Shown one piece after another: positions 28,165 to 37,296 of a stretch of DNA of 64,000 bases (within the stretch, counting starts at the first letter, position 1; each line of letters starts with the position of its first letter). The translations under genes were made by a program, and so were the position numbers. The notes below the pieces were generated by a model. That model did not search any database. It was not told where the DNA came from and worked only from the letters and a program-made list of their open reading frames with translations. Source of the stretch: JASHVB01 sp963762885 (GTDB taxonomy: Bacteria > Pseudomonadota > Alphaproteobacteria > Acetobacterales > Acetobacteraceae); contig CAVXNH010000111.1 in assembly GCA_963762885.1 (NCBI GenBank), forward strand, positions 19,894 through 83,893, in the 5' to 3' direction.

Positions 28165-28557
28165 TTAGTTCAGTGTCGTCTTTTGCAGTGCTTCGATCTG
28201 CTTCTTCACCGGATCGAAAGCCGCGGTGAACACGGCAGCGGTCAAATGGGCGATGTTTTGACTATCACTGACGGCTGCCTGGACGCCATCCTTGATCAAC
28301 CTCTGCTGCAGTTCGATGAACTCCGTCGGGTTCTTCACCCCGGAAAGAGCCTGGATCGCAGCGGTCAAATTCTTGGCGTTCCTGGCCGCCAATTCCTGAT
28401 ACGCTTTGGCCAACTCCTGAAATGCGGCGCCGGAGGCATTGCCGCTATCGGTCAGGGCGGCGGTATTTGCCTGGACGATCTTCTCGGCGCCATTGCTGCT
28501 CTTGGTCAGAGCATCGGCACTGGCTTTGCCGATTTGCTCAACGGTGGGTTGGGACAT
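28165..28557 (-). CDS. phasin family protein
   Basis: Small (130 residues) soluble, mostly helical, Ala/Gln/Lys-rich protein with the phasin pattern: SGAAFQELAKAYQELAARNAKNLTAAIQAL, then NPTEFIELQQRLIKDGV and a C-terminal FDPVKKQIEALQKT. Phasins coat polyhydroxyalkanoate granules and influence their size. The start MSQPTVEQIGK at 28557 fits the family; the frame upstream is unrelated. No PHA synthase gene lies in the window, so a granule role rests on family membership. Confidence 0.85.
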   Translation of the reverse strand: MSQPTVEQIGKASADALTKSSNGAEKIVQANTAALTDSGNASGAAFQELAKAYQELAARNAKNLTAAIQALSGVKNPTEFIELQQRLIKDGVQAAVSDSQNIAHLTAAVFTAAFDPVKKQIEALQKTTLN

Positions 28558-28729
28558 GACAAAACAATCCTTGTCTGGTGAGGTCGGGTTGCCAGGTCGG
28601 TACCCTGGCGTCGCTTGGCCGGTAAGCCGTAATGGAACCGAGAAATAAAGTGTCGCATTCCGGCCACGGCTGGAGCCATGCGACCCTCGAACCATAACCC
28701 GCGGAGCATGGCCGTGTGAGACTCGGAAA

Positions 28730-29116
28730 CTACTCAGATGCACCTCGGCCACTCGTGGTGGTAACCCACGCACGCGCGTCGCTGGCCGCCGACATCGGAA
28801 ATGCCTTCATTGGACAAGGCATGATGAAGCTGAAGATGCGCATCGTCTGTCGGATCCACTCGATATCGGTGACAATCGCAATCCGCTCCCAGCGTGTGAG
28901 ATGACCCACTCCAACCTTGAAATCCTCCCACACCGCGCCCACATCGAGGCCGGAAAAGTCGGATCTCACTTCGAAATAAACCCGAAGTGTCTTGTACGCC
29001 TCCAAGGCATTCATGATAGCCGGCACAAGGACGTCATCGTAGTCGTCCTTGGTCACATGCCCCTTGTAGCAGAAGGCAAGAACGTCGTCCGGAAAACCCG
29101 ACAAATGCTCGATCAT
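28730..29116 (-). CDS. SpoIIAA-like (STAS/AAS-type) protein
   Basis: A 128-residue cytosolic protein: MIEHLSGFPDDVLAFCYKGHVTKDDYDDVLVPAI, then VYFEVRSDFSGLDVGAVWEDFK, WERIAIVTDIEWIRQ and a helical end with FP. This is the layout of the SpoIIAA-like family (pfam11964), related to anti-sigma-factor antagonist folds; its role in Gram-negatives is poorly known. The start at ATG 29116 is fixed by GGAGGAAG upstream. Same strand as phasin, about 170 bp apart. Confidence 0.82.
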   Translation of the reverse strand: MIEHLSGFPDDVLAFCYKGHVTKDDYDDVLVPAIMNALEAYKTLRVYFEVRSDFSGLDVGAVWEDFKVGVGHLTRWERIAIVTDIEWIRQTMRIFSFIMPCPMKAFPMSAASDARAWVTTTSGRGASE

Positions 29117-29956
29117 GAGCTTCCTCCATTGTGTGTTATTTAGATTGTTCCCGGACGGTCCCTTAGTCAGTATGCCGGGCCTGCCCGGTGACCCTCGGCA
29201 TGATCCCATTCCGGCTTGCCAGCCAGACCAGACCCACTGCAACAGCAGGACGAGCAAAACGATCAGGACGATGAGGCCGCCGCCGTAACCGAAATGGGGA
29301 GGCACATAGCATCCGTAGCGGCCGAAGAATGTCAACAAGACGAGTACCGACGACAAGCAATGGTTGCAACGCCGTTTTATCCTGCTCATTTGGCCTGGCA
29401 CTGCATCAATTTCGTAAGTTCTGTAATTGATGCGCTTTTGCTGACGTTTGATATCGACAAGCCAGCTCCATGATCTGGCGCTGCCGTCGTATCGGTCCGG
29501 CAAAGTGATTGACCGCGGACTCTCGCCACGCAAGGAGTGCATGGACCAACACGTCCTTTTCACGTAACCGCGCCTCCGCCTGAACAACCGCATGGCGGAC
29601 CTGCATCTTGGTCACCGAACCAGCGTAACTCGCGCCCCGCTGCGCCGGGAATAGTTGGCGCGGGAGGGTCAGAGCAGAACCAGGTTTGTCGCTGGATGGA
29701 GAGTGGCCGTGACGTCAGCCTTTTCGCTGCCTCTAGGCCGGATAAGGCGGAAATTAGCGGTGAGGCGGTCCGGTAGTTTGATTCAGGTCAAGATATGTCC
29801 GAGAACCAACATATAGACCTTGCCGTACCAACGGCTTCGGATTACGCTGCTGTAATCGGCGGTGACGCCTGAACAAGGTGCCGCCGAATGGGTAGAGGCG
29901 CCTGCCTCCGGAACACCGGTCGCTCTCGCTTCCGTCCCCTTGCGGGAGGAATCGCG
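29117..29956. other. long spacer, no firm gene; possible small membrane peptide at about 29180-29355 (-)
   Basis: No recognised gene. On the minus strand at roughly 29180-29355 one frame encodes a short hydrophobic peptide (RYGCYVPPHFGYGGG followed by LIVLIVLLVLLL), of a type common in small alphaproteobacterial membrane proteins, but it has only TTG-type starts and no clear ribosome-binding site. A 69-codon minus frame (29406-29615) shows no family features and is not called. Confidence 0.3.
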
Positions 29957-30154
29957 GTGATGGAAGACCCCGACATTGTCCAGATGAACATCGATCGTTA
30001 TCAGGCAATGCTGAAGCTTTCCCTGGATGACGACACGCTTGCCCGCGTCAGTCAATTGCTGGGCGAGGCAAGGTGCCGGCTTGCGACGGCAATCGAACTG
30101 CAAGGAAGCGTGACAGGATCTGAGCAGATTGCGTCCTCGGAATTGCTTGGCTGA
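29957..30154 (+). CDS. small hypothetical protein
   Basis: About 64 residues: MEDPDIVQMNIDRYQAMLKLSLDDDTLARVSQLLGEAR. It is predicted helical, acidic at the N terminus, without signal or membrane segment. GGGAGGA at 29944-29950 is well spaced for GTG 29957 or ATG 29960. The sequence resembles short conserved hypothetical proteins that accompany Crp-type regulators in related bacteria, but I cannot assign a function. The next gene starts 86 bp downstream on the same strand. Confidence 0.6.
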   Translation: MMEDPDIVQMNIDRYQAMLKLSLDDDTLARVSQLLGEARCRLATAIELQGSVTGSEQIASSELLG

Positions 30155-30240
30155 CAAGCGGCTGGGCCAACAGCCGACCCGCATTCGATCGCAAATGCAC
30201 TGCGTGCCGATTGGTCCGGCGACCATCCAACCGTTCGATC

Positions 30241-31011
30241 ATGACCGATAGGAGCACTTACGTGGCATCCGGCCGCAAGGCTACCGAAGCGCACAGCAAC
30301 CGATTGCTCGGTTTGCTGCCACGCACGGATTATGAGCGGCTTCGCCCGCACCTTCAGCCGGTCGCACTGGAGTACAGGCAGTCGCTCTACCGAGCCAACA
30401 AGCCGATCGGGTTTGTCTATTTCATCGAGACCGGCGTCGGCTCCCTGGTGAACACCATGGCGAACGGCCAGGCGGCCGAGGTCGGCACGATCGGCAGCGA
30501 GGGCATGGTGGGCTTGCCTCTTGTGCTCGGTGACAACCAGGCGCCTACCAGCGTCTATATCCAGGTTCCCGGCGCCGGTCTGCGAATAAAGGCGACGCTG
30601 TTCAAGCAGGAACTGGCACAAAGCACGTCTATGCGAATCGCGATGCTGCGTTATGCACACGCGTTCTTCAATCAGGTCGCGCAGTCCGCCGCGTGCAATC
30701 ATTTCCATAACATCCAGCAACGGACATGCCGCTGGATGCTGATGACGCATGACCGCATGCAATCTGACCAGTTTCTCCTCACGCAGGAGTTCCTTGCCAT
30801 GATGCTCGGGGTGCAGCGGACCGGCGTTACCGCTGCCGCCGGCGGCCTGCAAAAGGCCGGCCTCATTCGCTACTCGCGCGGCAACGTCACGATCCTCGAT
30901 CGCCGCGGCCTGGAACGCCTCTCATGCGAGTGCTACGCCGTTTCCAAGCTGGAATTCGATCGGCTGCTCGGAGCGCGTGCGATGCGTAAGGTCCGCTCCG
31001 GCAGATTGTGA
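30241..31011 (+). CDS. Crp/Fnr-family transcriptional regulator
   Basis: Regulator of 256 residues. The N-terminal cyclic-nucleotide-binding-like beta barrel spans about 15-130 (LPRTDYERLRPHLQPVALEYRQSLY, IGFVYFIETGVGSLV, EGMVGLPLVLG). The long helix is followed by a C-terminal winged helix with the recognition region LTQEFLAMMLGVQRTGVTAAAGGLQKAGLI (about 180-210). There is no Fe-S cysteine cluster near the N terminus, so it is not an Fnr-type oxygen sensor. The ligand and targets are unknown. It is followed by a strong hairpin. Confidence 0.87.
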   Translation: MTDRSTYVASGRKATEAHSNRLLGLLPRTDYERLRPHLQPVALEYRQSLYRANKPIGFVYFIETGVGSLVNTMANGQAAEVGTIGSEGMVGLPLVLGDNQAPTSVYIQVPGAGLRIKATLFKQELAQSTSMRIAMLRYAHAFFNQVAQSAACNHFHNIQQRTCRWMLMTHDRMQSDQFLLTQEFLAMMLGVQRTGVTAAAGGLQKAGLIRYSRGNVTILDRRGLERLSCECYAVSKLEFDRLLGARAMRKVRSGRL

Positions 31012-31020
31012 GGCCAAATA

Positions 31021-31056
31021 AATGGGCGCGCCGTGCAGGGGACGGGCGCGCCCATT
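31021..31056 (+). terminator. hairpin downstream of the Crp/Fnr-type gene
   Basis: A perfect 12-bp inverted repeat, AATGGGCGCGCC and GGCGCGCCCATT, with a 12-base loop, begins 10 bp after the regulator stop. No T-run follows. Confidence 0.6.
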
Positions 31057-31176
31057 CAGTCGGCAACGTGCACGAGGAGGAATTCGAGCGCGCGCTTTGA
31101 TCATCCATCAGCAACCGCTGGTGCCCACTTTCGGACTCTACCTGGTTTCAAAATCCGGCCCGCGGATGAAGCCGGG

Positions 31177-31491
31177 TCAAATCCGCCACCGGCTCAACAG
31201 GCCAAGCGACATACCGATTCCGAGAGCGATTAAGGTCGATGTCAACGGATGGCGCGCGACGCCGGCCTCGAAAGCGGTGCCCGCGGCGCAAACCCGGTTC
31301 TGAGCGTCGGCGGCGGTGCCGGCAAGCCGATCCGTGGCATCTCCGACGACTCCGAAGGCGCGCTCACCGGCGGCCTGTGCCTGATGTCGCATCAACTTGC
31401 TCATTGTGTCGGCGAGACTTGCGACGCCTTGTCGCAGGGCGGCGATATCCGACGTAAAGTCTCCCGCAGCGGGTTGAGCGTTCATGGACAT
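31177..31491 (-). CDS. YqjD/ElaB-like (DUF883-type) membrane-anchored protein
   Basis: A 104-residue protein with a long amphipathic helical part (DFTSDIAALRQGVASLADTMSKLMRHQAQ) and one C-terminal membrane helix ending in basic residues (HPLTSTLIALGIGMSLGLLSRWRI). This is the layout of the YqjD/ElaB family, inner-membrane proteins linked to stationary phase and stress. The start at ATG 31491 follows GGAGG by five bases; longer readings lack a site. Family call is by architecture, not by a strict motif. Confidence 0.7.
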   Translation of the reverse strand: MSMNAQPAAGDFTSDIAALRQGVASLADTMSKLMRHQAQAAGERAFGVVGDATDRLAGTAADAQNRVCAAGTAFEAGVARHPLTSTLIALGIGMSLGLLSRWRI

Positions 31492-31646
31492 GATAGCCTC
31501 CATTGTGAAAAGTTGCATGCAGGATGGTCGCTGTCCGGCCAAACTCGGAAACTACGCAGGCCCGATCTTCCCGATCGCGGTGTTTGATCTGAACACCATG
31601 CTGCGGCCGGACCGCGAAAGCGCCGCGCTCGGTCTACGGCAGACGA

Positions 31647-31800
31647 TCACGGCGTATGTTTGTCGGCGGCGTTTGTTATGGCTTGCCCGGTGGCGGAGAT
31701 ATCCTCGCCCGCTCCCGCGGTGGTGTGACAGGCGCTCAGCAGTGGCGCCGAGGCCGCAAGCATGAGGTACAGTCAGACCGACGATAAGGATCTTGTACAT
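31647..31800 (-). pseudogene. entericidin-like small lipoprotein, frameshifted
   Basis: ATG 31800 begins MYKILIVGLTV. The frame then contains one extra base (31766-31767, CC where C is expected). Beyond it another frame encodes LMLAASAPLLSACHTTAGAG, then EDISATGQAITNAADKHTP and a stop at 31647-31649. This is a normal entericidin: hydrophobic leader, lipobox LSAC, short Gly/Ala/Thr-rich mature part. AGGA lies about eight bases before ATG. Entericidins are stress-induced outer-membrane lipoproteins. If the indel is a sequencing error, the gene is intact at about 50 residues. Confidence 0.75.
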
Positions 31801-31877
31801 GCTGAAATCCTTTGCTTTTATCGGATCCCCACATTCTCAGCGCCCGGGGGGATACTGGGGCCCGGCTTGCGCAGCAA

Positions 31878-31905
31878 CGCCGGCGCCGTCCGAACGGCGC
31901 CGGCG
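31878..31905 (+). terminator. GC hairpin followed by a T-rich tract
   Basis: CGCCGGCGCCGT and ACGGCGCCGGCG are perfectly paired around a four-base loop. A T-rich stretch (TTTGTTTTTT) follows about eight bases after the hairpin on the plus strand. No plus-strand gene ends close upstream, so its function is unclear; it could block read-through into the MlaC-like gene. Confidence 0.5.
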
Positions 31906-32027
31906 GCGAAGCACTTTGTTTTTTACGGCATTTGGCGCCGGACGACATTGATCTGGATCAACCCATCAGTCGCTCTTCTGCGTTAAGCTATGTGCCATAT
32001 CCGACATAACGAAACCAGCGGTGCGCC

Positions 32028-32645
32028 ATGCTTACACGCCGAGCGACCATGACCCTGATCGGAGCGACCGCCTTACTGGTTGCGCCGCCATGGCTGGTGA
32101 ACCGAGCCAAGGCGCAGGCAGGCTCCCAGGCAATCACTTTCGTCAAAAACACCAGCGACCAGTTGGTGGCCATCGTAAACAGTTCGGACCCGCCGCAAGA
32201 CAAGCGTCGCCGGTTGCAGGCGGTCATTGCTTCGTCTGTGGACGTTGACGACATTGCGCACTTCTGTCTGGGCCGCTTCTGGCGGATCGCCACGCCGGAT
32301 CAGCAGCAGCAATACATGGTCCTGTTCCACGATCTTCTGGTGACCGAAATCGCCGGTCATTTCGGCGAGTATCAGGGGGTCCACGTCACCATGGGACTGG
32401 CGCGCGCGAGTGAGGACACCGAGATCGTCATCACCACGGTCGAGCGACCGAAAAATCCGGCAACTCAGGTCGATTGGGTTGTCGCCACGAACACCGGCAG
32501 CTCGAAGATCGTCGATCTGCTTGCGGAGGGCACCAGTCTGCGCCTGACTCAGGCCGCCGACTTTGCCGCTTTCCTTGCACGCCACCAATACAACATTCAC
32601 GAGCTCGTCGAGGGGATGCGCCAGAGGGTTGCACAAAACGAGTAG
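32028..32645 (+). CDS. MlaC/Ttg2D-type phospholipid-binding periplasmic protein
   Basis: A 205-residue exported protein with a twin-arginine-type leader (MLTRRATMTLIGATALLVA, cleavage after AKAQA). The body matches the MlaC/Ttg2 family: FVKNTSDQLVAIVN, KRRRLQAVIASSVDVDDIAHFCLGRFWR, EFxVTEIAGHFGEY-like segment at 110-125, and SLRLTQAADFAAFLARHQYNIHELVEGMRQR at the end. MlaC carries phospholipid between the outer and inner membranes. No mlaFED genes are nearby. A small hairpin follows the stop. Confidence 0.85.
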   Translation: MLTRRATMTLIGATALLVAPPWLVNRAKAQAGSQAITFVKNTSDQLVAIVNSSDPPQDKRRRLQAVIASSVDVDDIAHFCLGRFWRIATPDQQQQYMVLFHDLLVTEIAGHFGEYQGVHVTMGLARASEDTEIVITTVERPKNPATQVDWVVATNTGSSKIVDLLAEGTSLRLTQAADFAAFLARHQYNIHELVEGMRQRVAQNE

Positions 32646-32661
32646 TGCCTTTTAGCCCCGT

Positions 32662-32679
32662 CCATCCTTACAAGGATGG
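32662..32679 (+). terminator. short hairpin after the MlaC-like gene
   Basis: CCATCCTT and AAGGATGG pair around a two-base loop 17 bp after the stop. No T-run follows; weak evidence. Confidence 0.4.
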
Positions 32680-32684
32680 CTCTA

Positions 32685-32815
32685 ATACTACTCCGCCGGA
32701 CGATTGCCTCTCAAAAGCGTCACACGAACCGCCCCACCTGTTACGGCCAGGTCAACCCCGGCGATGACGGTTGGGGCGGTCCGTGCCGTACGTCAATCGA
32801 TTTGCGGGTTGGTAC
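32685..32815. mobile_element. MITE-like element, diverged copy
   Basis: The right 55 bases (ending GCGGGTTGGTAC at 32804-32815) match the right end of the element at 42576-42754 almost base for base. The left end ATACTACTCCGC is a diverged version of GTACCAACCCGC. Internal sequence is shorter and lacks the long hairpin of the other copy. No coding capacity. It separates the MlaC-like gene from the convergent RND pump gene. Confidence 0.6.
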
Positions 32816-32845
32816 AACACCGCATAATAGCGGAACCAGGATATC

Positions 32846-35800
32846 CTACGTCTGCACCGTGGACGGTGACGGAGCCGCTTCCCTCGGGTTGCGCCAACTG
32901 CTCAAGCGATCGAGATAGATGTAAACCACCGGCGTGGTGAAAAGTGTCAGCGCCTGCGACACGATCAGTCCGCCCACGATCGCATAGCCCAACGGCTGGC
33001 GAAACTCCGAGCCGGTGCCATTCATCAGGATCATTGGCACACCACCCAACGCCGCGCAGGCGGTGGTCATCAGAATAGGTCTCAGGCGTTGATGCGACGC
33101 CTCGCGTACCGCTGCCTCCCCGGTGAGGTTTTGTTCGCGCTCGAGACGCAGCGCGACATCGACGATCATGATGCCGTTCTTCTTGACGATGCCGATCAAC
33201 AGGATGATGGCGATGATGCCGATCACATTGAGGTTCTGACCCACGGCGATCAGCGCCAGCAGCGCGCCCAGACCCGCGGAGGGCAGGGTCGAGAGAATCG
33301 TCAGCGGGTGGATGAAGCTCTCATACAGCACGCCCAGGATGACGTAGACGGCCAGCAGCGCTGCACCGATCAGGATCGGCTCACTGGACAGCGATTGCTG
33401 GAAAGCCTGAGCCGTACCCTGAAAGGAACCGGTGAGGGTGACCGGCGCACCCAGTTTGTCGCGCGCGGTTTGCACCGCTTGCGTCGCCTGGCTCAGTGCC
33501 ACCCCCGGGGCCAGATTGAACGACAGCGTAGCCGCGGGATATTCGTCCTGATGGCTGACCGTCAGGCTGCTCGCCTGCGGGGGACCGACTTTCACAAACA
33601 GCGACAGCGGAACGTTCGCCCCCGTGATCGGCGATAGCAGATACACCGAATTGAACAGGTCGGTCGTGGCTTGCAGCCCGGGCGGCGCCTCCACGATCAC
33701 ATGGTAGCTGTTTTGTTGCGTGTAATACTGCGCAACCTCAGCCTGGCCGATCAGGTCGTAGATTGCGGTGTCGATGTTGGTCGGAGAGATCCCGAATCGC
33801 CCGGCGGCGTCGCGGTCGATGGTCAGGGTGGTCGCGAGGCCTTGCGATTGCTGATCGGAACTGATGTCCGTGAGCTCCGGCAAAGTCTTCAGGGCAGCGA
33901 GCAGCTTGGGCGCCCAGGTGTCCAATTCGGTCAGGTCGGGATCGGACAGGGTGTACTGATATTGTGCCTGTCCGGTGCGACCGCCGACATTGATGTCCTG
34001 CGCCGCTTGCAGAAAGGTTTGCACACCGATGAGCGCGGCCAGCTTCGGGCGAAGCCTGGTGATCACCGCCTCAGCCGTCGCCGTCCGGCCGCTGCTCTTG
34101 GGCTTCAGGGAGATGGTCAGGTTCGCCTGGTTGCTGCTTGACGATCCGATGAACATCGCCACCCCGGCGACCGCCGTATCCTGGCTCAGCACATTGGCGA
34201 CATCCTGCAGCTTTTGTTTGGTCATGGTGAAAGACGCAGTCTGGGAGGTGATCATGACCCCGCTGAGGAAGCCGGTATCCTGCTGTGGGAAGAAGCCGGT
34301 GGGTACTGTGGTGTAGAGCCAGACCGCCGCCGCCATCGTGACCAGAAAGACGACAAGCGTCATCAGCTTGTGGCGCAGGACCCGGTCCAGGGCGCGCACA
34401 TAACCGTCCTCCATGTTGTTGAACCCCTTCTCCAGCGTCCGGGTGAACCAGTTCGCGGGCGGATTGGGGACTTTCAGGAACAGGGCACAGAGCATTGGCG
34501 TCAAGCTGAGCGACAGCACGAGGGACAGGACGACCGCCGCGGCGAGGGTGACTGCGAACTCACGCATCAGCAGGCCAACCACGCCGCCCATGAACATGAG
34601 CGGCGTGAACACCGCGATCAGCGAAATCGAAATCGTCAGGATGGTGAAGCTGATCTCTTCGGAGCCGGCCAGGGCCGCGGCCAGCGGGGCTTCGCCGGCC
34701 TCGATGCGCTTCCAGATCACCTCCACCATGACGATCGCGTCATCGACCACGAACCCCACGGCGATGGTCAGCGCCATCAGCGACAGATTGTCGAGACTGT
34801 AGCTGAGCGGCAGCATCACCGCCATGGTCGCAAGCAGCGCCAGGGGGATCACGGCGCTGGGAATCAGGGTTGCGCGCACATTGCGCAGGAACAGGAAAAT
34901 AACCGCCACCACCAATGCGATGGTGATGAGCAGGGTGATCTCTACGTCATTGACCGAATCGCGAATGGTCTGGGTCCGGTCCGCCAGGACGTGGATTTGT
35001 ATAGCCGGCGGAATATTGGCTCGCAGACCGGGCAATGCCTTGGTGATCTGGTCCACCGTCTGGATGACGTTGGCCCCGGGCATCTTGTAGATGATCAGCA
35101 GGATGCTCTGGCCGCCCTTCAGGGTCGGATCGGTATTGGCCTTCCCCGGGAAGGCCCAGGCGCCGAGCCGGTCGTTCTCCACGCCCTGGACGGCCTCGCC
35201 CAGATCACTGACCCGGATCGCGGCTCCGTTGTGGTAGCCAACCACGAGCTGGTTCCACGGCGCCACGTCCAGGATCTGGTCGTTGGCGTTGACGGTGAGG
35301 TTCTGCTGTGGCCCGTTGATTGCGCCCTTCGGGGCGTTGACGGTGCTGGCGACGATCTGGGCGCGGACATTGTCGATCTGCAGGCCAAGGGCCGCGATCT
35401 TGCGCGGATCGATCCGGATGCGAACGGCAGGCTTCTGCTGTCCGCCGATGGTGACAAGACCCACCCCGACGATCCGCGATATCCGTTGCGATAGGATAAC
35501 GTCGGCATAGTTGTCGACCTGCGCGAGAGGCATCGTGTCGGAGCTGAGCGAGAGGATCATGATTGGCGAGTCGGACGGATTGACCTCGCGCAGGGTGGGT
35601 GCGCTTGGGAGATTGCTGGGCAACTGAGCGCTCGCAGCAGTGATTGCCGCCTGGATTTGCTCGAAGTCGACGTTGATGTCCTGTGTTAGCGCGAACTGCA
35701 AGGTGATGCTGGTCGAACCGAGCGAACTCACCGAGGTCATCTGGCTGATGCCGGGAATCAGCGAAAACTGCCGTTCGAGCGGTGTGGCGACGTTTGAGGC

Positions 35801-35977
35801 CATGGTCTCGGGGCTCGCCCCGGGGAGCGTGACGCTCACTTGAACGGTCGGGAAGTCCACGTTCGGCAGCGCCGCCACGGGCAGGCTGAGATAGCCGACG
35901 ATCCCCACCAGCAGGAACGCCGTCGCGATCAGCGTGGTGGCGACCGGGCGACGGATGAAGGGACTCGAGAGGCTCAT
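32846..35977 (-). CDS. RND-family multidrug efflux transporter (MdtB/MdtC-like)
   Basis: Inner-membrane proton-driven pump of 1043 residues, the normal RND length. N terminus FIRRPVATTLIATAFLLVGIVGYLSLPVAALPNVDFPTV is typical of the MdtBC/HAE1 branch. The relay aspartates lie in GFVVDDAIVMVE in membrane helix 4. The second half repeats the topology and ends GYAIVGGLIVSQALTLFTTPVVYIYLDR. Its ATG overlaps the stop of the membrane-fusion gene (35974-35977), so the two are co-translated. No outer-membrane channel gene is adjacent. No frameshift over more than 3 kb. Confidence 0.94.
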   Translation of the reverse strand: MSLSSPFIRRPVATTLIATAFLLVGIVGYLSLPVAALPNVDFPTVQVSVTLPGASPETMASNVATPLERQFSLIPGISQMTSVSSLGSTSITLQFALTQDINVDFEQIQAAITAASAQLPSNLPSAPTLREVNPSDSPIMILSLSSDTMPLAQVDNYADVILSQRISRIVGVGLVTIGGQQKPAVRIRIDPRKIAALGLQIDNVRAQIVASTVNAPKGAINGPQQNLTVNANDQILDVAPWNQLVVGYHNGAAIRVSDLGEAVQGVENDRLGAWAFPGKANTDPTLKGGQSILLIIYKMPGANVIQTVDQITKALPGLRANIPPAIQIHVLADRTQTIRDSVNDVEITLLITIALVVAVIFLFLRNVRATLIPSAVIPLALLATMAVMLPLSYSLDNLSLMALTIAVGFVVDDAIVMVEVIWKRIEAGEAPLAAALAGSEEISFTILTISISLIAVFTPLMFMGGVVGLLMREFAVTLAAAVVLSLVLSLSLTPMLCALFLKVPNPPANWFTRTLEKGFNNMEDGYVRALDRVLRHKLMTLVVFLVTMAAAVWLYTTVPTGFFPQQDTGFLSGVMITSQTASFTMTKQKLQDVANVLSQDTAVAGVAMFIGSSSSNQANLTISLKPKSSGRTATAEAVITRLRPKLAALIGVQTFLQAAQDINVGGRTGQAQYQYTLSDPDLTELDTWAPKLLAALKTLPELTDISSDQQSQGLATTLTIDRDAAGRFGISPTNIDTAIYDLIGQAEVAQYYTQQNSYHVIVEAPPGLQATTDLFNSVYLLSPITGANVPLSLFVKVGPPQASSLTVSHQDEYPAATLSFNLAPGVALSQATQAVQTARDKLGAPVTLTGSFQGTAQAFQQSLSSEPILIGAALLAVYVILGVLYESFIHPLTILSTLPSAGLGALLALIAVGQNLNVIGIIAIILLIGIVKKNGIMIVDVALRLEREQNLTGEAAVREASHQRLRPILMTTACAALGGVPMILMNGTGSEFRQPLGYAIVGGLIVSQALTLFTTPVVYIYLDRLSSWRNPREAAPSPSTVQT

Positions 35978-37296
35978 CGCGTGGCCGAACTTTGGGTTGC
36001 CGGGGTTTGCAGCGGCGGAGTTTGGGTTGGCGGAATCGGCGCTGCCGGCGTCCGAGTTGCCGGCGTTTGGGCGGGCGAGGTCGCCGGCGCGGCGACTTTG
36101 ACGAGCGTTCCCGCGCTCAAGCTCATCTGTCCGTCGGTGACCACGATCTCGCCAGGCTGGAGACCGCTGGTGATGACGGCCGTCGTGCCCTCGGTCGGGC
36201 CGACTTTGATCGGCTGCATCGACACTGTCTGGTTTGTCCCCACCACATAGGCGAAGGGACCATTCGGCCCCACGTTCACCGCTGCGGTGGGAATCGTAAT
36301 GGCTTTCGAGAGGGTCTGGAGCGTCAGGTTCACATTGACGAACTGGCCCGGCAGGAGAAGGTCGCCGCTATTGTCGAAGCGCGCCTTCATCTTGACGGAG
36401 CCGGTCGTGGGATCGACCCGATTGTCGGCGATGCTCAGTTGGCCCGTCCCCAGCGAGGCGCCGGTATCCTGGCTAATCGCCTGCGTCGCCAAGGACTTGC
36501 GAAAGCCGTTGGAAACCTCGGACAGGCGCTGATAGTCGGCCTGGGGAACCGAAAAAATCACCGCGATCGGCTCGATCTGGTTGACGATGACGATGCCGAC
36601 CGGACTGGTCGTGCTACCGGTCATGCCGCTTGTGGTGCTGTTCGATGAGCCCGTGGTCACGTAATTGCCCGGGTCAAGCAAACGCAGGCCAACGCGGCCG
36701 CCGATCGGCGACGTGATGCGGCACCAGTTGAGGTTGAGTTGAGCGGTGGCCACCACGCCCTGGTCGATCAAGACGATGCCTTCGTCCTGCTTCACCAGGG
36801 CGGCCTCGTCGTCATAGGTCTGCCTGGCGATCGAGTCCTGCCTTGTCAGCGTCGCATAGCGCGCGAGATCGACGCGCGCGCCAGCGAGCAGTGCCTGGTC
36901 GCGTTCAAGCGTCCCCTGCGCCTGGCTGAGCGCCGCCTGGTAGGGCGCGGGATCGATCTGGGCCAGGAGCTGACCCGCCTTTACGTTGGTTCCCTCGATG
37001 AAGTCGACGCTGAGAAGGATACCGCTGACCTGGGCGAGGATTATATCGCTGGTCCAGGCCTGGGCCGCGCCCAGGGCGGTGATGGAAACCGGAACGTCCT
37101 GAGCTGCGACCGTGGCGACCGCAACGGAGACGGGTTGCGGCTTGGCCGGCACGGCGGGTTTCTTGGGGAAAACAATCCACGCGAGCAGGGCGACGGCCAC
37201 GGCGCCCAGCGCCACAAACACCCAACGAAGCCGACGCCTGGATCGGGGGGGTGCGCCGATGTCGGGCGGGGCGACATTAACGCCTACATCGGGCAT
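35974..37296 (-). CDS. RND membrane-fusion (periplasmic adaptor) protein, MdtA-like
   Basis: Adaptor of 440 residues. One N-terminal membrane anchor (RWVFVALGAVAVALLAWIVF, about 24-43), a biotinyl-lipoyl part (VSGILLSVDFIEGTNVKAGQLLAQIDP), a coiled-coil hairpin (QAALSQAQGTLERDQALLAGARVDLARY), and beta-barrel and membrane-proximal domains (GVVATAQLNLNWCRITSPIGGRVG, GQFVNVNLTLQT, ITSGLQPGEIVVTDGQ). The last about 35 residues are an unusual Thr/Pro/Ala-rich tail with TPA and TPP repeats, absent from E. coli MdtA. First gene of the efflux operon. Confidence 0.92.
   Translation of the reverse strand: MPDVGVNVAPPDIGAPPRSRRRLRWVFVALGAVAVALLAWIVFPKKPAVPAKPQPVSVAVATVAAQDVPVSITALGAAQAWTSDIILAQVSGILLSVDFIEGTNVKAGQLLAQIDPAPYQAALSQAQGTLERDQALLAGARVDLARYATLTRQDSIARQTYDDEAALVKQDEGIVLIDQGVVATAQLNLNWCRITSPIGGRVGLRLLDPGNYVTTGSSNSTTSGMTGSTTSPVGIVIVNQIEPIAVIFSVPQADYQRLSEVSNGFRKSLATQAISQDTGASLGTGQLSIADNRVDPTTGSVKMKARFDNSGDLLLPGQFVNVNLTLQTLSKAITIPTAAVNVGPNGPFAYVVGTNQTVSMQPIKVGPTEGTTAVITSGLQPGEIVVTDGQMSLSAGTLVKVAAPATSPAQTPATRTPAAPIPPTQTPPLQTPATQSSATR

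Noticed and set aside
29406..29615. 69-codon minus-strand frame upstream of the SpoIIAA-like gene
   Set aside because: No ribosome-binding site and no recognisable pattern.
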